This document shows positions 23,519-32,825 of a DNA stretch of 64,000 bases, piece by piece. Made by a program: the position numbers and the translations under genes. Each line of letters opens with the position of its first letter. Positions within the stretch are counted from its first letter, which is position 1. The notes beneath the pieces are model-generated. The model was not told the DNA's origin. It ran no database searches and saw nothing but the letters and a program-made list of their open reading frames with translations. Origin of the DNA: Acidobacteria bacterium Mor1 (lineage in GTDB: Bacteria > Acidobacteriota > Polarisedimenticolia > Polarisedimenticolales > Polarisedimenticolaceae); contig CP011806.1 in assembly GCA_001664505.1 (NCBI GenBank), forward strand, positions 2,048,487-2,112,486. The letters are read 5' to 3'.

Positions 23519-25963
23519 TCAGGCGCCGTAGGAACCGCCGCTCACGATGTCAATGTCGTGACCGTCCGTGCCGGCACCGGTACTACCGTTGCCGTTTCCC
23601 TCGGTCTGACTGCCCACGCGCACAGCGTGCTCACGCAGCGCCGGGCCGAAGGCCAGGTCGAGCACCTCCTCCACCTCGCGAACGAAGTGGAAGGTCAGCG
23701 CGTTCTTGACCGGATCGGAGACATCCTCCAGATCCTTCTCGTTCTTGTCGGGCAGGATGATGTTCTTGAGTCCCGCCGACTTGGCAGCGATGACCTTCTC
23801 CTTGATTCCGCCGACCGGAAGCACCTTGCCGCGCAGGGTGATCTCGCCGGTCATGCCCAGTTCGGGCTTGAGCGGAATGTCGGTCAGCAGCGACACCAGC
23901 GCGCAGGTCAGGGTGACACCCGCCGACGGACCATCCTTGGGAATCGCACCGGCCGGCACATGGATGTGGAAGTCGCTCTTCTCGAACAGCTCCTCGTCGA
24001 TGCCCAGCGACTCGGTGTTGGCGCGGATCCAGGAGATCGCTGCCAGCGCCGATTCGCGCATCACGTCACCGAGGCGGCCGGTCAGGGTCACCTTGCCCTT
24101 GCCCCGCATCCGCGACGCCTCGATGAACAGGATCTCGCCGCCGGCCATGGTCCAGACCAGCCCGGTCGAGACGCCGGTGCGTCCGGCCTGCTCGGCGACC
24201 TCGCGGAAAAACCGCGTGGGACCGAGGAGATCGGGCACCTTGTCGTGGTCGACGACGGTCTTGTCGGTGTTGCCCTCGACGATGGTCCGGGCCACCTTGC
24301 GGCAGATCGTGGCCACCTCCCGGTCGAGGTTACGCACGCCCGCCTCGCGGGTGTACTCGGTCACCACCCGGCGCAGGCCGTCGGGCTGGATCTCGAGCTG
24401 CTCGGTGGACAGACCGTGGTCTTCCAGCTGCCGCGGCACCAGATGGCGCTCGGCGATGGCGATCTTTTCTTCCTCGGTGTAGCCGGGAAGCTGCAGCACC
24501 TCCATCCGGTCACGCAGGGCGTGAGGGATGGCGTCGAGGACGTTGGCGGTGCAGATGAAGAAGACCTTGCTCAGGTCGAAATCGACCTCGAGGTAGTGAT
24601 CGGAGAAGGCGCTGTTCTGCTCGGGATCGAGCACCTCGAGCAGCGCCGACGACGGATCGCCGCGGAAGTCGTTGCCGACCTTGTCGATCTCGTCGAGGAC
24701 GAAGACCGGGTTCTTGGTTCCCGCCTTCTTGATGCCCTGGATGATCCGGCCCGGAAGCGAACCGATGTAGGTCCGGCGGTGGCCGCGGATCTCGGCCTCG
24801 TCACGCACGCCACCCAGGGACATGCGCACGAACTTGCGGCCCATCGCCTTGGCGATCGACTTGCCCAGCGAGGTCTTGCCGACTCCCGGAGGGCCCGCGA
24901 AGCAGAGGATCTGCGCCTTGAGGTCCTTCTTGAGCGAGCGGACGGCCAGGTACTCGAGGATGCGGTCCTTGACCTTGGTCAGGTCGTAGTGCTGATCGTC
25001 GAGGATCTTCTTGGCTTCCTTGAGGTCGAGGTGATCTTCGGTCTCTTCCTTCCAGGGAAGGTTGATCAGCCAATCGAGGTAGGTGCGGGAGACCGTGTAC
25101 TCCGCCGCCTGGGGCGGCATCTTGGAGAGACGGTCGAGCTCCTTCTCGGCGGCCTTCTTGGCCTCTTCGGGCAGGCCGGCAGCCTCGATCTTCTTGCGCA
25201 GTTCTTCGATCTCGGCGAAGCGGTCGTCGTCCTCGCCCAGCTCCCGCTGGATCGCCTTCATCTGCTCGCGCAGGTAGTACTGGCGCTGGGTCTTGCCGAC
25301 CTCGTCGGCGACCTGGGACTGGATTTTCGAGGAAATCTCGTTCAGTTCGAGTTCACGGGTCACGATCTCGACCAGCTTCTGCACCCGGTCCTTGACGTTG
25401 GCCCGCTCCAGCAGCCCGATCTTCTCCTCGACCGAGATCGGCAGCACCGAGGCGGCCAGATCGCTGAGCCGCGCCGGATCTTCGACACCGGCGGAGAGGA
25501 CCATGTCGGCGAGGTCCGAGGAGATGTTCTGGGAGACGTTGGCGAAGCGCTGGAACTGGTTGACCAGGCTCCGGACCATGGCGTCGAGCTCGGTGTTCTT
25601 GTCGACGGCATCGTCGAGTTCGGTGATCGAGGCCTTGATGTAGGGCTCGGTCGCCGAGAACCGGTCGACGCGTACGCGGCCCATGCCCTGAATGATCAGG
25701 TTCACGTTGTTGCCGCTGAGCTTGACGACCTTGAGAATCCGGGCCACCGCGCCGAGGCGGTACATTCCCGTCGGATCCGGATCGTCGTCCGAAGGATTCC
25801 GCTGGGAAATCACGGCGATCGGCTTGCTGTCGCGCACCACATCGTCGAGCAGATTGAGCGTCTTACGCCGCCCGACGGAGATCGGCATGATCGCGTGTGG
25901 AAACAGCACACTGTTCCGCAGCGGAAGGACTCCGATTTCCTTGGGAATCTGGATTTGCTCCAT
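23519..25963 (-). CDS. lon: ATP-dependent protease Lon
   Basis: This is a full-length Lon of 814 aa, close to the usual 780-820. The N-terminal substrate-binding domain ([20 protein letters not shown]) and helical region are followed by the AAA+ module with Walker [14 protein letters not shown], Walker [19 protein letters not shown] and sensor residues, then the serine-lysine dyad: [10 protein letters not shown] (Ser about 677) and [14 protein letters not shown] (Lys about 719). It degrades misfolded and regulatory proteins in the cytoplasm. The C-terminal tail ([15 protein letters not shown]) is low complexity. It follows hsp20 on the same strand, separated by a terminator, giving a proteostasis cluster. 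AAGGG precedes the ATG. Confidence 0.97.
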   Translation of the reverse strand: MEQIQIPKEIGVLPLRNSVLFPHAIMPISVGRRKTLNLLDDVVRDSKPIAVISQRNPSDDDPDPTGMYRLGAVARILKVVKLSGNNVNLIIQGMGRVRVDRFSATEPYIKASITELDDAVDKNTELDAMVRSLVNQFQRFANVSQNISSDLADMVLSAGVEDPARLSDLAASVLPISVEEKIGLLERANVKDRVQKLVEIVTRELELNEISSKIQSQVADEVGKTQRQYYLREQMKAIQRELGEDDDRFAEIEELRKKIEAAGLPEEAKKAAEKELDRLSKMPPQAAEYTVSRTYLDWLINLPWKEETEDHLDLKEAKKILDDQHYDLTKVKDRILEYLAVRSLKKDLKAQILCFAGPPGVGKTSLGKSIAKAMGRKFVRMSLGGVRDEAEIRGHRRTYIGSLPGRIIQGIKKAGTKNPVFVLDEIDKVGNDFRGDPSSALLEVLDPEQNSAFSDHYLEVDFDLSKVFFICTANVLDAIPHALRDRMEVLQLPGYTEEEKIAIAERHLVPRQLEDHGLSTEQLEIQPDGLRRVVTEYTREAGVRNLDREVATICRKVARTIVEGNTDKTVVDHDKVPDLLGPTRFFREVAEQAGRTGVSTGLVWTMAGGEILFIEASRMRGKGKVTLTGRLGDVMRESALAAISWIRANTESLGIDEELFEKSDFHIHVPAGAIPKDGPSAGVTLTCALVSLLTDIPLKPELGMTGEITLRGKVLPVGGIKEKVIAAKSAGLKNIILPDKNEKDLEDVSDPVKNALTFHFVREVEEVLDLAFGPALREHAVRVGSQTEGNGNGSTGAGTDGHDIDIVSGGSYGA

Positions 25964-26089
25964 TAATTAGCCCTTATTCGATAGTGTCAGACTTTCAAGA
26001 AGCTAAGCTCCCGACACGTATTCTGCAACCGAATCGGCCCCCTCACCACGGCTTATTCCGCGCCTTTTTTGCTTCTCCCGAATACGAAA

Positions 26090-26115
26090 GCCACGGGCCC
26101 CCGAGGGCCCGTGGC
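26090..26115 (-). terminator. Rho-independent terminator of hsp20
   Basis: An 11-base perfect stem GCCACGGGCCC / GGGCCCGTGGC with a 4-base loop lies 45 bases after the hsp20 stop. On the minus strand it is followed by TTTCG and later an A-rich tract. Confidence 0.75.
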
Positions 26116-26159
26116 GCGGGTCGCTCAGATTACGTTTTCGTGCTTTCCGCGGGTTGGAT

Positions 26160-26600
26160 TCAGTGGACCTGAATCTCGACCTTGCGCGGCTTCGCCTCTT
26201 CGAGCTTGGGCAGCGTGATCTCGAGCACACCCTGCTTGTACGTGGCCGCGATGCGGGCCGCGTCGACGGTGGTCGGCAGCCGGAAGCTGCGGTTGAAGCT
26301 GCCGTAGACCCGCTCGAGGCGGTAGGCGTTGTCTTCCTTGATGTCGGTGTGGCGCTTGCGTTCGCCGCTCAGCACCAGGGTGCCGTTCTCCACGTTGATC
26401 TCGATGTCTTCTTTCTCGACACCGGGAATCTCGGCGCGGATCACCAGGTCATCGCCGCTTTCGAAAATCTCGACGGGCGGAACCCAGGCACCGTAGGTGT
26501 CGCTGTCCTGCCATCCTTCGTGGGCTTCGGACAACGCACGGCTCAGTCGGCTCTGCATGTTGGCCAGATCGCGAAAAGGATCGAATCTCACCAGGCTCAT
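26160..26600 (-). CDS. Hsp20/alpha-crystallin small heat-shock protein
   Basis: This 146-aa protein has a full alpha-crystallin domain: VPPVEIFESGDDLVIRAEIP, VEKEDIEINVENGTLVLSGER, and the closing A/G-x-x-x-G-V-L signature ATYKQGVLEITLPK. The N-terminal region is short (FDPFRDLANMQSRLSRAL). It acts as an ATP-independent holdase forming oligomers in the cytoplasm. AGGAGGT sits ahead of the ATG. The leader contains TTGACA-type sequences that may be its promoter, and the strong terminator separates it from lon. Confidence 0.95.
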   Translation of the reverse strand: MSLVRFDPFRDLANMQSRLSRALSEAHEGWQDSDTYGAWVPPVEIFESGDDLVIRAEIPGVEKEDIEINVENGTLVLSGERKRHTDIKEDNAYRLERVYGSFNRSFRLPTTVDAARIAATYKQGVLEITLPKLEEAKPRKVEIQVH

Positions 26601-26654
26601 CTCAATACCTCCTTCACCCGTGTCTCGTTGCCCCCAATCTCTCGGGCGATCACT

Positions 26655-26691
26655 GGGTTAAGACCGCATCCGGGGCGTGTCAAGGTCGCGG
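26655..26691 (-). promoter_or_regulatory. Candidate hsp20 promoter within a duplicated 14-base motif
   Basis: On the minus strand, TTGACA (26683-26678), a 17-base spacer and TAACCC (26660-26655) lie about 55 bases before the hsp20 start. The -35 belongs to a 14-base sequence (tgtcaaggtcgcgg) repeated at 26762-26775, where the second TTGACA is again followed by CAACCC after 17 bases. Confidence 0.4.
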
Positions 26692-26761
26692 CATCCCGTT
26701 GGAGCATGGCGACTTACACCGTCTGCGGCGACAGCTACGGGTTGGGATGCGGAAGCGCGCC

Positions 26762-26775
26762 TGTCAAGGTCGCGG
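26762..26775 (-). repeat. Second copy of the 14-base motif upstream of hsp20
   Basis: Identical to 26678-26691 (tgtcaaggtcgcgg), 84 bases away. It contains TTGACA on the minus strand and may be an alternative promoter or a regulator site. Confidence 0.35.
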
Positions 26776-26801
26776 AAGGACGGGCCGGCGCTGAGAGGCG
26801 G

Positions 26802-27155
26802 TCAGCCCTCGAGCTTCAGCTTGTCGGGCAGGTCGTTCTGCTGGGTGCCCGGGTTGGCCAGCGAGCCGGTGAGCGGCATGTCGACCCAGGTGAGGTACTT
26901 GCCCAGAGCCAGCAGCATGAACTCCTGCTGGAACTCGAAGAAGTCGGCGTCGAAGCCGGCGCGTTCGCCGTCGTGACCGGTGATGGTCAGCATCAGGCGG
27001 CGCAGGGCACCGGGGTGCTGCTGCTCGGCCTCGCGGATCAACGCGAACACGTCGTTGGCGGCCCGGGCGAAGTCGTCGCCGCCGACGACCTCGTGTTCCA
27101 GCAGCACCACGCCATCTTCCAGGCGCTCGATGGACGAGCGGGGGGAGAGCACCAT
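26802..27155 (-). CDS. Conserved-looking 117-aa protein coupled to EF-G
   Basis: I do not recognise this protein. It is soluble, without signal peptide or membrane segment: VLLEHEVVGGDDFARAANDVFALI and GALRRLMLTITGHDGERAG suggest an alpha/beta fold, and the C-terminal part is FFEFQQEFMLLALGKYLTW. It starts 4 bases after the EF-G stop with AGGG as ribosome-binding site, so its expression is tied to EF-G. A role with translation or GTPase function is only a guess from position. Confidence 0.65.
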   Translation of the reverse strand: MVLSPRSSIERLEDGVVLLEHEVVGGDDFARAANDVFALIREAEQQHPGALRRLMLTITGHDGERAGFDADFFEFQQEFMLLALGKYLTWVDMPLTGSLANPGTQQNDLPDKLKLEG

Positions 27156-27159
27156 CGCC

Positions 27160-29235
27160 CTAGCCGTAGAGTTTTTCGTGGTGCAGCGCCACGAGGTTGT
27201 CGGGAATCGGCCGGTAGTCCAGGGGCTCCAGGGAGAAGGAGCCCCGTCCCTGGGTCTGGCTGCGCAGCACCGTCAGGTAGCCGAACATCTCACCGATCGG
27301 CACGACACCGCGCACCACCGCCATGTTCTTGCTGAATCCGGTCTCCTCGACGATGGCCCGGCGTTGGTTCAGGGTCTTGTGCACGTTCCCCAGGAAATCC
27401 TCGGGGACCCGCAACTCCAACCGGCCGTAGGGCTCCAACACCTGGGTGCCGGCGGCCTGGAGCGCCTCGCGGAAGGCGTGGCTGCAGGCGGTGTTGAGGG
27501 CGATCTCCGGCTGGCCGACCTCGTCGAACTTGACGCTGTCGAGACAGACCTTGATGCCGGTCACCGGGTAGCCGTAGAGCCCGCCGCCGTCGGCGGCGTT
27601 GGCCATCGAATCCATCAATCCGGGCAGGTACTGGGGCGGTAGCTCCCCCTGCCGCAGCTTGCTCTCGACCTCGGCCTTGGCTCCCTGATTCGCCAGGGGC
27701 TCGACGGAGACCCCGACCTTGGCGAACAGGTTCTCGCCGGCGACCTGGCGGGCGTACTCGCCGGTGCCCGACGCCGCCGCGGCCGCGGTCTCGCGGTAGG
27801 ACACCCTCGGCTTGCCGTAGTTGACCTCGACGCCGAAGTCCCGCTGCATGCGCCCCAGGACCACCTCGAGATGAAGCTCGCCCATCCCCGACAGCAGCGT
27901 CTGCCCGGTTTCCTCTGAGAGAGTGCTCTGGAGGGTCGGGTCTTCCCGCTGGGCGCGCTCCAGCACCTGGGAGAACTTCTCCCGGTCGCCGGCGGTGCGC
28001 GGCTCCACCGCGATGGACACGACGGTATCGGGGAAACGGATCGTCTCGAGCAGGATCGGTTCGTTCTCGGCGCAGAGGGTGTCGCCGGTAGCGGTCTTGT
28101 GCAGACCGGTCACCGCGACGATGTCGCCGGCGACGATCTCCTTGAGCGCCTCGCCGCGGTCGGCGTGCATGCGCAGGATGCGGCGCAGACGCTCCTTGCT
28201 GCCGGTGCGCGGGTTGATCACCCGGCCGCCGGTCTCGAGCTTCCCCGAATAGACGCGGATGTAGTACATGTCCGCCGCGTCCTTCGCCTGGATCTTGAAC
28301 ATCAGCGCCGAGAAGGGCTCCCCCTTCTTGGGCGCCCGTGTCAGCTCCTCGCCGGTCTTGGGATGGGTGCCTTCCACCGGCGGCACGTCGAGGGGCGAGG
28401 GCAGGCAGGCGCAGACCATGTCGAGCACCGGCTGGATGCCGATGTTCTTGAGCGCCGAGCCGCACATCACCAGGGTCGCCTTGCGCGCCAGGGTGATCGC
28501 CCGCATCGCCTCGAGCAGATGCTCCTGCTCGATCGGTTCCTCGGCCAGGAACAGCTCCATCAATGGGTCGTGGCGCTCGGCCAGGGCCTCGATCATCGCC
28601 GCCCGGCGGGTCGCCGCCTCTTCCTGCAGCCGCTCGGGAATATCGCTCTCGGTCATGTCCCGGCCCAGGGTGTCGGCGTCGAACACGATGTAGCGTTCGT
28701 GAACCAGGTCGACGATGCCGGCGAACTCGGCGGAGGAGCCGTCGGGGAACTGGATCGGGATCGGCTCGGCGGCCAGCCGGTCCTTCATCGATTCGACCGA
28801 CGCGTCGAAGTCCGCCCCGATGCGGTCCATCTTGTTGACGAAGGCGATGCGCGGAACCTCGTAGCTGTCCGCCTGGTACCAGACCGTCTCGGACTGGGGC
28901 TCCACTCCTTCGACCCCGTCGAACACCACCACCGCGCCGTCGAGCACGCGCAGGGAGCGCTCCACCTCGGCGGTGAAGTCGACGTGCCCCGGGGTGTCGA
29001 TCAGGTTGATGATGTGCTTGTTCCACTCGAGGGTCGTCGCCGCCGCAGAGATGGTGATCCCGCGGCTACGCTCGTCCTCGCGGTAGTCCATCACCGCCTG
29101 GCCGTCGTGGACCTCGCCGATCTTGTGGCTCTTGCCGGCATAAAAAAGGAAGCGTTCGCTGGTGGTCGTCTTACCGGCGTCGATGTGGGCCACGATGCCG
29201 ATGTTGCGGACGCGTTCCATGGAATTCTGGGCCAT
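27160..29235 (-). CDS. fusA: Translation elongation factor G (probable paralogue)
   Basis: This is a 691-aa EF-G GTPase. G1 [14 protein letters not shown]2/switch I region [14 protein letters not shown]3 DTPGHVDF and G4 [11 protein letters not shown] are intact, and domains II-V follow (for example [45 protein letters not shown]). It catalyses ribosomal translocation. It is not in a str operon (no rpsL, rpsG or tuf nearby), so it may be a second EF-G; the symbol is tentative on that account. GGAGAG precedes the ATG. The upstream HEAT-repeat gene ends 70 bases away on the same strand. Confidence 0.93.
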   Translation of the reverse strand: MAQNSMERVRNIGIVAHIDAGKTTTSERFLFYAGKSHKIGEVHDGQAVMDYREDERSRGITISAAATTLEWNKHIINLIDTPGHVDFTAEVERSLRVLDGAVVVFDGVEGVEPQSETVWYQADSYEVPRIAFVNKMDRIGADFDASVESMKDRLAAEPIPIQFPDGSSAEFAGIVDLVHERYIVFDADTLGRDMTESDIPERLQEEAATRRAAMIEALAERHDPLMELFLAEEPIEQEHLLEAMRAITLARKATLVMCGSALKNIGIQPVLDMVCACLPSPLDVPPVEGTHPKTGEELTRAPKKGEPFSALMFKIQAKDAADMYYIRVYSGKLETGGRVINPRTGSKERLRRILRMHADRGEALKEIVAGDIVAVTGLHKTATGDTLCAENEPILLETIRFPDTVVSIAVEPRTAGDREKFSQVLERAQREDPTLQSTLSEETGQTLLSGMGELHLEVVLGRMQRDFGVEVNYGKPRVSYRETAAAAASGTGEYARQVAGENLFAKVGVSVEPLANQGAKAEVESKLRQGELPPQYLPGLMDSMANAADGGGLYGYPVTGIKVCLDSVKFDEVGQPEIALNTACSHAFREALQAAGTQVLEPYGRLELRVPEDFLGNVHKTLNQRRAIVEETGFSKNMAVVRGVVPIGEMFGYLTVLRSQTQGRGSFSLEPLDYRPIPDNLVALHHEKLYG

Positions 29236-29305
29236 TTACCGAATCTCTCCAGCAGGGTATGCAAACAGAAGTGGGGTCGCGAGGAGCGGCCGTAGGGCGT
29301 GCGGG

Positions 29306-31006
29306 CTACATGACGTAGTCGCCGTCCTCGGGTCCGCCCTCCCCCTCGTCTTCGCGCTGCTCGCGGTCGCGGCGGGCGCGCTCATCCTCGATGGCCTGGA
29401 GGATCTCGTCCTCCTCGGGGATCCGCACGTTGTGGATCGCGCCCAGCAGCAGCAGCCCGTGACCGACCAGCGCCGGATCTTCCTCGAGCCAGTCGCGCAA
29501 GGGCTCGATCAACTCCTCGAGCCCGAACAGGCTGACCCACTCGGCGGTATGCCCGGGGCCGACCTCGGCCATGAACCATTCCAGATAGGTCGCCACCGCC
29601 TCGTAGGCGGTCGCGGTGCCGAGATCGCAGAGCAGGACCAACAGGCTGTGGGCGGAATCGGGGTCGACATGGCCGGACTCGATCATCGATCCGGCCGCGG
29701 GGATCACCGCCTCGCCCATGCGGGACAGCGCCCGCTCGGAGGCGCCGAACACGTAGGAGTTCTCGTCGGCGAGGTACTCCATGATCTCGGGGACGAAGTG
29801 GATCGCCCGCAGTTCACCGAGAGTCTCGAGCGCCACCACCTTGGGGAAAAACGGCCCCTGGGCCTCGAGCATGCGCAGGCACCAGTCCTGGGCGCGCTGG
29901 GCCTTCTCGGCGTCGTCGCGGCAGACCACCGCGATGGCCGCAGGCAGGTCGGCAAGGGTGAAGGCGGTCTCGACCTCGGCCAGTGTCAGCAGGCGATCGA
30001 GGTGCCCCCGGGCCCGGCGCAGGGACAGCGCGAAGTTCTGATAGCGCGCTACCGCGAACGCCGCCGACAGCTGGAAGCCGAGCACCCACTGCTGGAACTG
30101 ATGACCCAGTCGCTCGACGTCACGCAGCGACTGGGGCGTGGCAAAGGCGCCGATGGCCGCCTCGATCCGCCGCGGCAGTGGATCTTCGGGGTCGTCGGTC
30201 AACTTGCGGGTCTCCGCGCAGGTCCAGTCGGCCAGGGAGCGAACGATGTCCGCCAGTCCGCCGGCGCGGAAGCGCTGACCCAGCTGCTTGAGGGTGGTCT
30301 CCCCCATCGCGGTCAGGATGTCGCAGTCGTAGCCGGATTCCACCGCCTTGATCGTCTTGCGCAGTTCGATGCGGCCCGAGGGACCGGTGCGGAAACACCA
30401 GCCGGCGTCGTCGATCTGCAGCGCATCCATCAATGCGCGGAACGCCTCGCCGGCGCGGTTGGTGCCCCGCCACTGGAGCGCGGTCAGGAACTTGGCCAGG
30501 GTGTCCGGGATCTCGTCGGCGTCGACGATCTTGAGCACGCCCCGCAGCGCCATCGGGTCGGCCAGCAGCTCGACCCGGCGATCGGTGGTCTCGCGGACCA
30601 GTTCGCAGGCGTCGGTGGTGCCGAGGTCGGCCAGGGCCTCGATGATGATGCCGAAGGCGGACTCGTTGGGCTCCTCGGCCTCGAGGGCTGCCCGGGCAAG
30701 ATCGACGGTGCCGGGATACCCCAGGCGGGCCAGGGCCTGCAGGCAGAGCCCCGGAGTGGCGCCCCGCAGCACCCGCAGTCCGCGGACGAGCACTGCGTGA
30801 TGCTCGGGACCGCCGTGCTCGCCCAGGTGCCGGGCGACCATCGCCGGGGTGGCCTCGTGATCGTCGATCAATCCGTGAGCGATCTTGTCGCAGCAGTCTT
30901 CGGGGTAGTGCCGGATCAGCCGGTCGATCGCCCAGTAGCGGACTTCCGAGTCCTCGAAACGGGCGAAGCGAGCCAGCTCATCCATGCTCCAGATGAGTTC
31001 GCTCAT
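29306..31006 (-). CDS. HEAT-repeat protein
   Basis: This 566-aa protein is composed of helical repeats, most clearly HEAT-like near the N terminus (WSMDELARFARFEDSEVRYWAIDRLIRHYP; LCLQALARLGYPGTVDLARAAL; GIIIEALADLGTTDACELV) and C-terminally (HFVPEIMEYLADENSYVFGASERAL). It has no signal peptide or enzyme motif. It ends in a charged Arg/Glu tail (DEILQAIEDERARRDREQ). Such scaffolds bind proteins or sense modification. It lies upstream of EF-G on the same strand and may share its transcript. Confidence 0.8.
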   Translation of the reverse strand: MSELIWSMDELARFARFEDSEVRYWAIDRLIRHYPEDCCDKIAHGLIDDHEATPAMVARHLGEHGGPEHHAVLVRGLRVLRGATPGLCLQALARLGYPGTVDLARAALEAEEPNESAFGIIIEALADLGTTDACELVRETTDRRVELLADPMALRGVLKIVDADEIPDTLAKFLTALQWRGTNRAGEAFRALMDALQIDDAGWCFRTGPSGRIELRKTIKAVESGYDCDILTAMGETTLKQLGQRFRAGGLADIVRSLADWTCAETRKLTDDPEDPLPRRIEAAIGAFATPQSLRDVERLGHQFQQWVLGFQLSAAFAVARYQNFALSLRRARGHLDRLLTLAEVETAFTLADLPAAIAVVCRDDAEKAQRAQDWCLRMLEAQGPFFPKVVALETLGELRAIHFVPEIMEYLADENSYVFGASERALSRMGEAVIPAAGSMIESGHVDPDSAHSLLVLLCDLGTATAYEAVATYLEWFMAEVGPGHTAEWVSLFGLEELIEPLRDWLEEDPALVGHGLLLLGAIHNVRIPEEDEILQAIEDERARRDREQREDEGEGGPEDGDYVM

Positions 31007-31107
31007 GGGTCCCTTTCCTGCGGCGCGAATGCGCCGAACGAAGGACTTATCCTACCGCACGGGGCAGGCTCGACGCCCGCGGCGGAGCGGCGGCGGCGAG
31101 AGACCGC

Positions 31108-31953
31108 TCAGGAGCCTGCAGCCCCCAGCCGGTCCAGGGCCCGCCGGGCCTCGGCCAGCCAGCGGTCGGCGGCCGCAACGCCCTGTGCCGCTTGAGCTTG
31201 GGCCATCTGCCGGGCCCTGGCGTAGGCCGCCCGGGCCTCGCCGGGCTCGTCGACCCCTTCCAGTGCTTCGGCCAGGGCCATCACGTTGGGCGGATGACTC
31301 GGCATCAACTCGACCGCAGCCTCTGCATGCTCCAGCGCCAGGTCCGGGTCGCCGGGCCCGCTCGGCCAGCCCGGTGCACGCACATATACAAGGGCCAGCG
31401 CCCGGTCGGGGCCGGCGTTGTCCAGCTCGGGATCGCCCTCGATCGCCTGCTCGAGGAGCGCCACCATTCTCGGCAAGGCATCGAGGCCGGTGGATGATCG
31501 TTCCCGGGCCTGGGCGCCGAGGGCCAGCGCCAGCCAGTAGGCGCAGCGGGGATCTTCCGCGGCGGCGCGCAGGCACCACTGCCCGGTCTCGACCGCCCGC
31601 TCGGCGGCAGCCCGCCGGGCCGCGGCTTCGGTCTCCCGGCCGGCCAGCCAGATCGACGCCCTGGTGGCCGCGGAGAGCCACTCCACCGACTCCGGGTCCG
31701 AGGCGGCCGCGCCCTGCCAGAGCTCCGCGGCCTCCCGCACCGCTTGGAGAGCGGCGGCCGCGTCGGCAACCTCCCGTTGCTCGAAGAGTGCCGCGGCGCG
31801 GGAAGAGGCTTCGGCGGCCGGAAGACCGCCGCCGGAACCGGCCAGCTCGCTCAGGGGCCGCGGCTCACGGAGCGCCGGGCGGCAGCCCGCAGCAACCAGC
31901 AGCAGCCACACCAGAAACAAGAGCGCCCACGGGCTCCGGGTGACCGCCGGCAT
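31108..31953 (-). CDS. TatT-like TPR lipoprotein (TRAP-T component family)
   Basis: This 281-aa lipoprotein has the signal WALLFLVWLLLVAAGC. The body resembles the TRAP transporter T-component (TatT) family: CAYWLALALGAQARERS, then NAGPDRALALVYVRAPGWP and GDPDLALEHAEAAVELMPSH followed by NVMALAEALEG. TatT forms TPR oligomers that dock periplasmic binding proteins. No TRAP permease is nearby; the partners here are a PhnD-like binding protein, whose stop overlaps this start (TGATG), and an RND exporter. I infer an unusual transport assembly. Confidence 0.75.
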   Translation of the reverse strand: MPAVTRSPWALLFLVWLLLVAAGCRPALREPRPLSELAGSGGGLPAAEASSRAAALFEQREVADAAAALQAVREAAELWQGAAASDPESVEWLSAATRASIWLAGRETEAAARRAAAERAVETGQWCLRAAAEDPRCAYWLALALGAQARERSSTGLDALPRMVALLEQAIEGDPELDNAGPDRALALVYVRAPGWPSGPGDPDLALEHAEAAVELMPSHPPNVMALAEALEGVDEPGEARAAYARARQMAQAQAAQGVAAADRWLAEARRALDRLGAAGS

Positions 31954-32768
31954 CAACGGCGAAGCGCTTCCAACGCATCGGCGTCCACGGGGACGAACCG
32001 ATCGACGCGCAGCGACTCGAGCACTTCCGGGTTGGTGTGATGCATCTCCAGCAGCGCCTGCCGGAGACTCTGCACCCCGACCGGCAGGGCGGAGTCCGAG
32101 GGATCACCCACGATGCAGACGAGGGTCAGCGGCAACGACGGAGAGGTGGCGACCACCTCGAGCTCCGCGGCGAACCGCAGGGACCCCAGAGCGGCACGCT
32201 GCTCGGAGTCGATCAATACCGCCTCCGGCTCTCCCTTGGACGCCCGGCGCAACGCCGAGCGAATGCGCGATTCGAACGCAACCGTCGTGGAATCCGGAAG
32301 TGCGCCCCATGCCGACAACACCGGACCGCGCACGAACTCCGGGGCGTAGCCGATCTGGCTACTGAGGGTCATCCCGGCCAGGTCGCCGGCCTCGCTCACC
32401 TTCCCCCTGGCCGCCACGAGGCTCCAGCGTTCACCGGAGTCTCCCCGTTGAACCTGTACCAACGGCGTCAGCGACAGCTCCTTGCCGAACGCCGCCCAGA
32501 CCGCCGTGGGGACCATCACCAGCCGGGCTGAACCCTCGACGGCAGCCCGCCCTTCCTCGAGAGACTTGTAATAGGTGACGCGGGGAGGTAACGGCGCCCC
32601 GGCAGCGCCGGCCAACGCCTGGCCGAACGCATCCATCGTCGGCTGGGCCTGCTCGGTGCTCCCGGGATATCCCGGCGCCCACACCACGATATCCAGGGCG
32701 GCGGCGGCCGCCGCCGACGACGACACGGCCAAGCAGATGAGCAGCGCAACGATCCGGGAACGACTCAT
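31953..32768 (-). CDS. PhnD-like periplasmic substrate-binding protein
   Basis: This is a 271-aa exported protein. A signal peptide (IVALLICLAVSSSAAAAAA) is followed by an alpha/beta binding-protein pattern of the phosphate/phosphonate ABC type: FGQALAGAAGAPLPPRVTYY, MVPTAVWAAFGKELSLTPLV, VLIDSEQRAALGSL. It probably binds a small ligand in the periplasm; no ABC ATPase or permease is adjacent. ATG at 32768 starts the signal peptide. It overlaps the downstream TatT-like gene by one base and follows the RND gene by 57 bases, suggesting a single operon. Confidence 0.7.
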   Translation of the reverse strand: MSRSRIVALLICLAVSSSAAAAAALDIVVWAPGYPGSTEQAQPTMDAFGQALAGAAGAPLPPRVTYYKSLEEGRAAVEGSARLVMVPTAVWAAFGKELSLTPLVQVQRGDSGERWSLVAARGKVSEAGDLAGMTLSSQIGYAPEFVRGPVLSAWGALPDSTTVAFESRIRSALRRASKGEPEAVLIDSEQRAALGSLRFAAELEVVATSPSLPLTLVCIVGDPSDSALPVGVQSLRQALLEMHHTNPEVLESLRVDRFVPVDADALEALRR

Positions 32769-32825
32769 GCAGCCATCGTACCGCGGCGACCGGTCCACGG
32801 CACACGGCGGCGGCTGCGCTGCGCC

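Noticed and set aside
23558-25966. An 802-codon open frame on the plus strand opposite lon
   Set aside because: Long antisense frames are expected opposite GC-rich genes with strong third-position G/C. The lon frame has full family signatures; the antisense translation has none.
25975-25999. CTTGAAA resembling a sigma-32 -35 element upstream of lon
   Set aside because: No CCCCAT-type -10 at proper spacing, so I did not call a heat-shock promoter.
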